From positions 124,001 through 188,000 of the forward strand of contig JBLXDM010000007.1 in assembly GCA_048264125.1 (NCBI GenBank): DNA of 64,000 nt, given 5' to 3'. The stretch is from M1-B18 sp048264125 (GTDB taxonomy: Bacteria; Bacillota; Clostridia; Peptostreptococcales; Natronincolaceae). Of this stretch, positions 62,423-64,000 are shown piece by piece. Under the pieces are notes generated by a model. The model saw nothing but the letters and a program-made list of their open reading frames with translations, was not told the DNA's origin and did no database searches. The translations under genes and the position numbers were made by a program. Each line of letters opens with the position of its first letter. Positions within the stretch are counted from its first letter, which is position 1.

Positions 62423-63122
62423 CCGCCTTATCCCCTCGCAATCGGTAGCCGTAGCCCCATACCGTCTCTACCCTCTGAGGAATAGAGGGATTTTCCTCAA
62501 TTTTTTCACGTATCCTTCGGATATGAACATCCACCGTCTTCATATCACCAAAATAATTCTTTCCCCAGATTTCATTTAATATTTCGTCACGGCTGAAGGC
62601 CTTGCCGGGTGCCTGCATTAGTACCCTCATAATAGAAAATTCCGTTGGCGTAAGCTCTATTTCAACTGCATTTTTATAAAATCTCTGCTGGTCCAAATCC
62701 AGCTTTAGATCCAATATGGCGATTCTGCTTGTGGCAACGGCATTTTTAGTATTCACCTTCCTGAGATTAGCACGTATTCTGGCGATTAGCTCCAGCGGAT
62801 TAAAGGGCTTCACCATATAATCGTCGGCCCCCAGATCGAGGCCCATTATTTTGTCTAAGTCCTGTCCTTTGGCTGTCAGCATGATTATGATGGTTGAAGG
62901 AATGGCAGCCCTAATTTTGTGACAAACCTCGAAGCCGTCGATGCCCGGCAGCATGACATCCAATATAACCACCTCAGGCGACTCCTTCAGGCATAGCTGA
63001 AGGCCCTCTTCACCGGATTCCGCCTCCAGAACCTCAAAGCCGTTCCTGATTAAATTTATAGATAGAAATTTTCTAATGGGAAGCTCGTCCTCAACAATTA
63101 GAACCTTAGTTGATTTACTCAT
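62415..63122 (-). CDS. OmpR/PhoB-family response regulator
   Basis: A 235-residue regulator: receiver VEDELPIRKFL with phosphoacceptor aspartate in VVILDVMLPGIDGFEV, then a winged helix with TPTEFSIMRVLMQAPGKAFS and VDVHIRRIREKIEENPSIPQ, VETVWGYGYRL. ATG 63122 has GGAGG six bases upstream; the ATG twelve bases earlier lacks a site. First gene of the three-gene operon; overlaps the kinase start by eight bases. Confidence 0.95.
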   Translation of the reverse strand: MSKSTKVLIVEDELPIRKFLSINLIRNGFEVLEAESGEEGLQLCLKESPEVVILDVMLPGIDGFEVCHKIRAAIPSTIIIMLTAKGQDLDKIMGLDLGADDYMVKPFNPLELIARIRANLRKVNTKNAVATSRIAILDLKLDLDQQRFYKNAVEIELTPTEFSIMRVLMQAPGKAFSRDEILNEIWGKNYFGDMKTVDVHIRRIREKIEENPSIPQRVETVWGYGYRLRGDKADE

Positions 63123-63312
63123 ATAATCCTCCATATCTGCAGCTTTATTTATTATTAACTCTACTTAGTATTTTACCAAAGTTGAGAAGTAAACAAAATA
63201 TGGCAGGATAAACCTTAATTATTTTGTAAACTTTCATCAATGCTTTCGTAAAGCACCTCCAGCTCAAAAAATATATGATAGTCCTATAGAAGTGAGCTAA
63301 GGGGGATTACAA

Positions 63313-64000
63313 ATGAAGAAGCTGATGAAGAAACTGTCGATGTTGAGCCTAGTAGTAGTCATGGTGGTATTGGTGATGGGAGCAACCCCCACGTTATTTC
63401 AGAGCATTGGTCTTTGGCGGGTTGAAGCTAAAGCCGAGGTAGAGGTTAAGGAGGGGGAAAAAAATCAGGAAGAAAGTCAGGAAGAAAAATCAGAGGAGCT
63501 TCTGGAGGAGACTGAAGAAACTGACGAGGCTGCTGATGATGACCAGTCTGAGGAAATTGAGGAGAAGCCACCATTGGAAAAGCCTGATAATAAGCCAGAT
63601 AAAATGGAGAAAATAGCATATTTAACCTTTGACGACGGCCCAACGCCGGGTGTAACATCAGGTATATTGGATATTTTAACGCAGCAGCAAATAAAGGCTA
63701 CATTTTTTGTAATAGGGGACTTGGTGGAAAAATATCCTCAGCTGGTTTTAAGGGCCAATGATGAAGGACATCTTATTTGCAATCATACCTATACCCATAA
63801 TTATAAGACTATTTATTCCAGCCCCGATGCCTTTATGGCGGATTTAATGCAGGGGGAGGTAGTACTTAAGAATTTGTTGGGCAGCAGCTATACCTCAAAA
63901 ATTATGAGATTTCCAGGAGGTTCCTTTGGTGAAGGCAAAAGCGCCTTTAGGGAAAGAGTGCTTCAGGAGGGCTTTGTATATATAGATTGGAATGCATTAA
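63313..64000 (+). CDS. Secreted polysaccharide deacetylase, N-terminal part
   Basis: The frame starts at ATG 63313 after AAGGGGG and is open to the window end (229 codons visible). Residues 1-35 are a signal sequence with a hydrophobic core (LSLVVVMVVLVMGA). An acidic linker rich in glutamate (about 40-90) precedes a NodB-type domain with TFDDGPTPG, NHTYTHN, RFPGGSFG and DWNAL. The catalytic aspartates and zinc histidines are present, so it should deacetylate peptidoglycan or chitin-like sugars. It continues beyond the window. Confidence 0.9.
   Translation, partial: MKKLMKKLSMLSLVVVMVVLVMGATPTLFQSIGLWRVEAKAEVEVKEGEKNQEESQEEKSEELLEETEETDEAADDDQSEEIEEKPPLEKPDNKPDKMEKIAYLTFDDGPTPGVTSGILDILTQQQIKATFFVIGDLVEKYPQLVLRANDEGHLICNHTYTHNYKTIYSSPDAFMADLMQGEVVLKNLLGSSYTSKIMRFPGGSFGEGKSAFRERVLQEGFVYIDWNAL

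Overview
The window reads as chromosome from a low-GC, endospore-forming, anaerobic-type Firmicute of class Clostridia. Evidence: two complete gerA-type germination receptor loci, a Spo0E-like phosphatase, a BclA-type collagen-like spore-surface protein with a sigma-K-like promoter, strong AGGAGG ribosome binding sites, frequent GTG/TTG starts, and Clostridia-typical families (DUF896, DUF457, DegV, M18 aminopeptidase). I cannot name the genus from sequence alone; an Alkaliphilus/Clostridiaceae-like organism would fit. No prophage, transposase, integrase or CRISPR array is visible.

Layout. 1-8.3 kb: end of a lipid-kinase-like gene, a bactofilin/M23 peptidase pair, then MarR plus an 1806-residue pseudokinase-ATPase-TPR-GAF-GGDEF protein. 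8.3-18 kb: a hairpin-rich gap, an orphan histidine ammonia-lyase, an EamA exporter, two uncharacterised proteins flanking a 170-bp imperfect palindrome, DUF896, CheW, a secreted protein, a DegS/DegU-like pair and an M18 aminopeptidase. 18-24.5 kb: DegV, LysR, cation diffusion facilitator, then a 0.9-kb gap holding two perfect Spo0A boxes and a sigma-H-like promoter ahead of a secreted stalk-domain protein. 24.5-29.5 kb: tRNA-Leu(CAA), DUF457 hydrolase, a probable spore-surface protein, and an ECF sigma/anti-sigma/SIMPL operon with an ECF-type promoter. 29.6-37 kb: polA-coaE-transglycosylase, oligopeptide-binding lipoprotein, tRNA-Leu(GAG), AraC-type regulator, methionine aminopeptidase. 37-46 kb: collagen-like protein, a probable 6S RNA, a membrane protein, and a c-di-GMP-I riboswitch in front of a chemoreceptor and an HD-GYP phosphodiesterase. 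46-57 kb: two germination receptor loci of identical unusual layout (B divergent from A-C) around Spo0E, an orphan NifH-like protein with a Fur-box-like site upstream, and PadR. 57-64 kb: a MASE3-like histidine kinase, a small odd gene, a lipoprotein/histidine kinase/response regulator operon and the start of a polysaccharide deacetylase.

How parts connect. c-di-GMP is made (GGDEF protein with intact I-site), degraded (HD-GYP) and sensed (riboswitch) within one 64-kb window, and the riboswitch sits in front of the degrading enzyme, which would allow feedback. Sporulation and germination form the second theme. The least explained stretches are the Spo0A/sigma-H-like transcript at about 21.75-22.30 kb, the Fur-box/terminator module at 50.59-50.74 kb, the palindrome at 11.7-11.88 kb, and a small gene at 59.36 kb whose terminator lies inside its reading frame. 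Promoters, sRNAs and palindromes are read by eye; none was tested by alignment or folding software.
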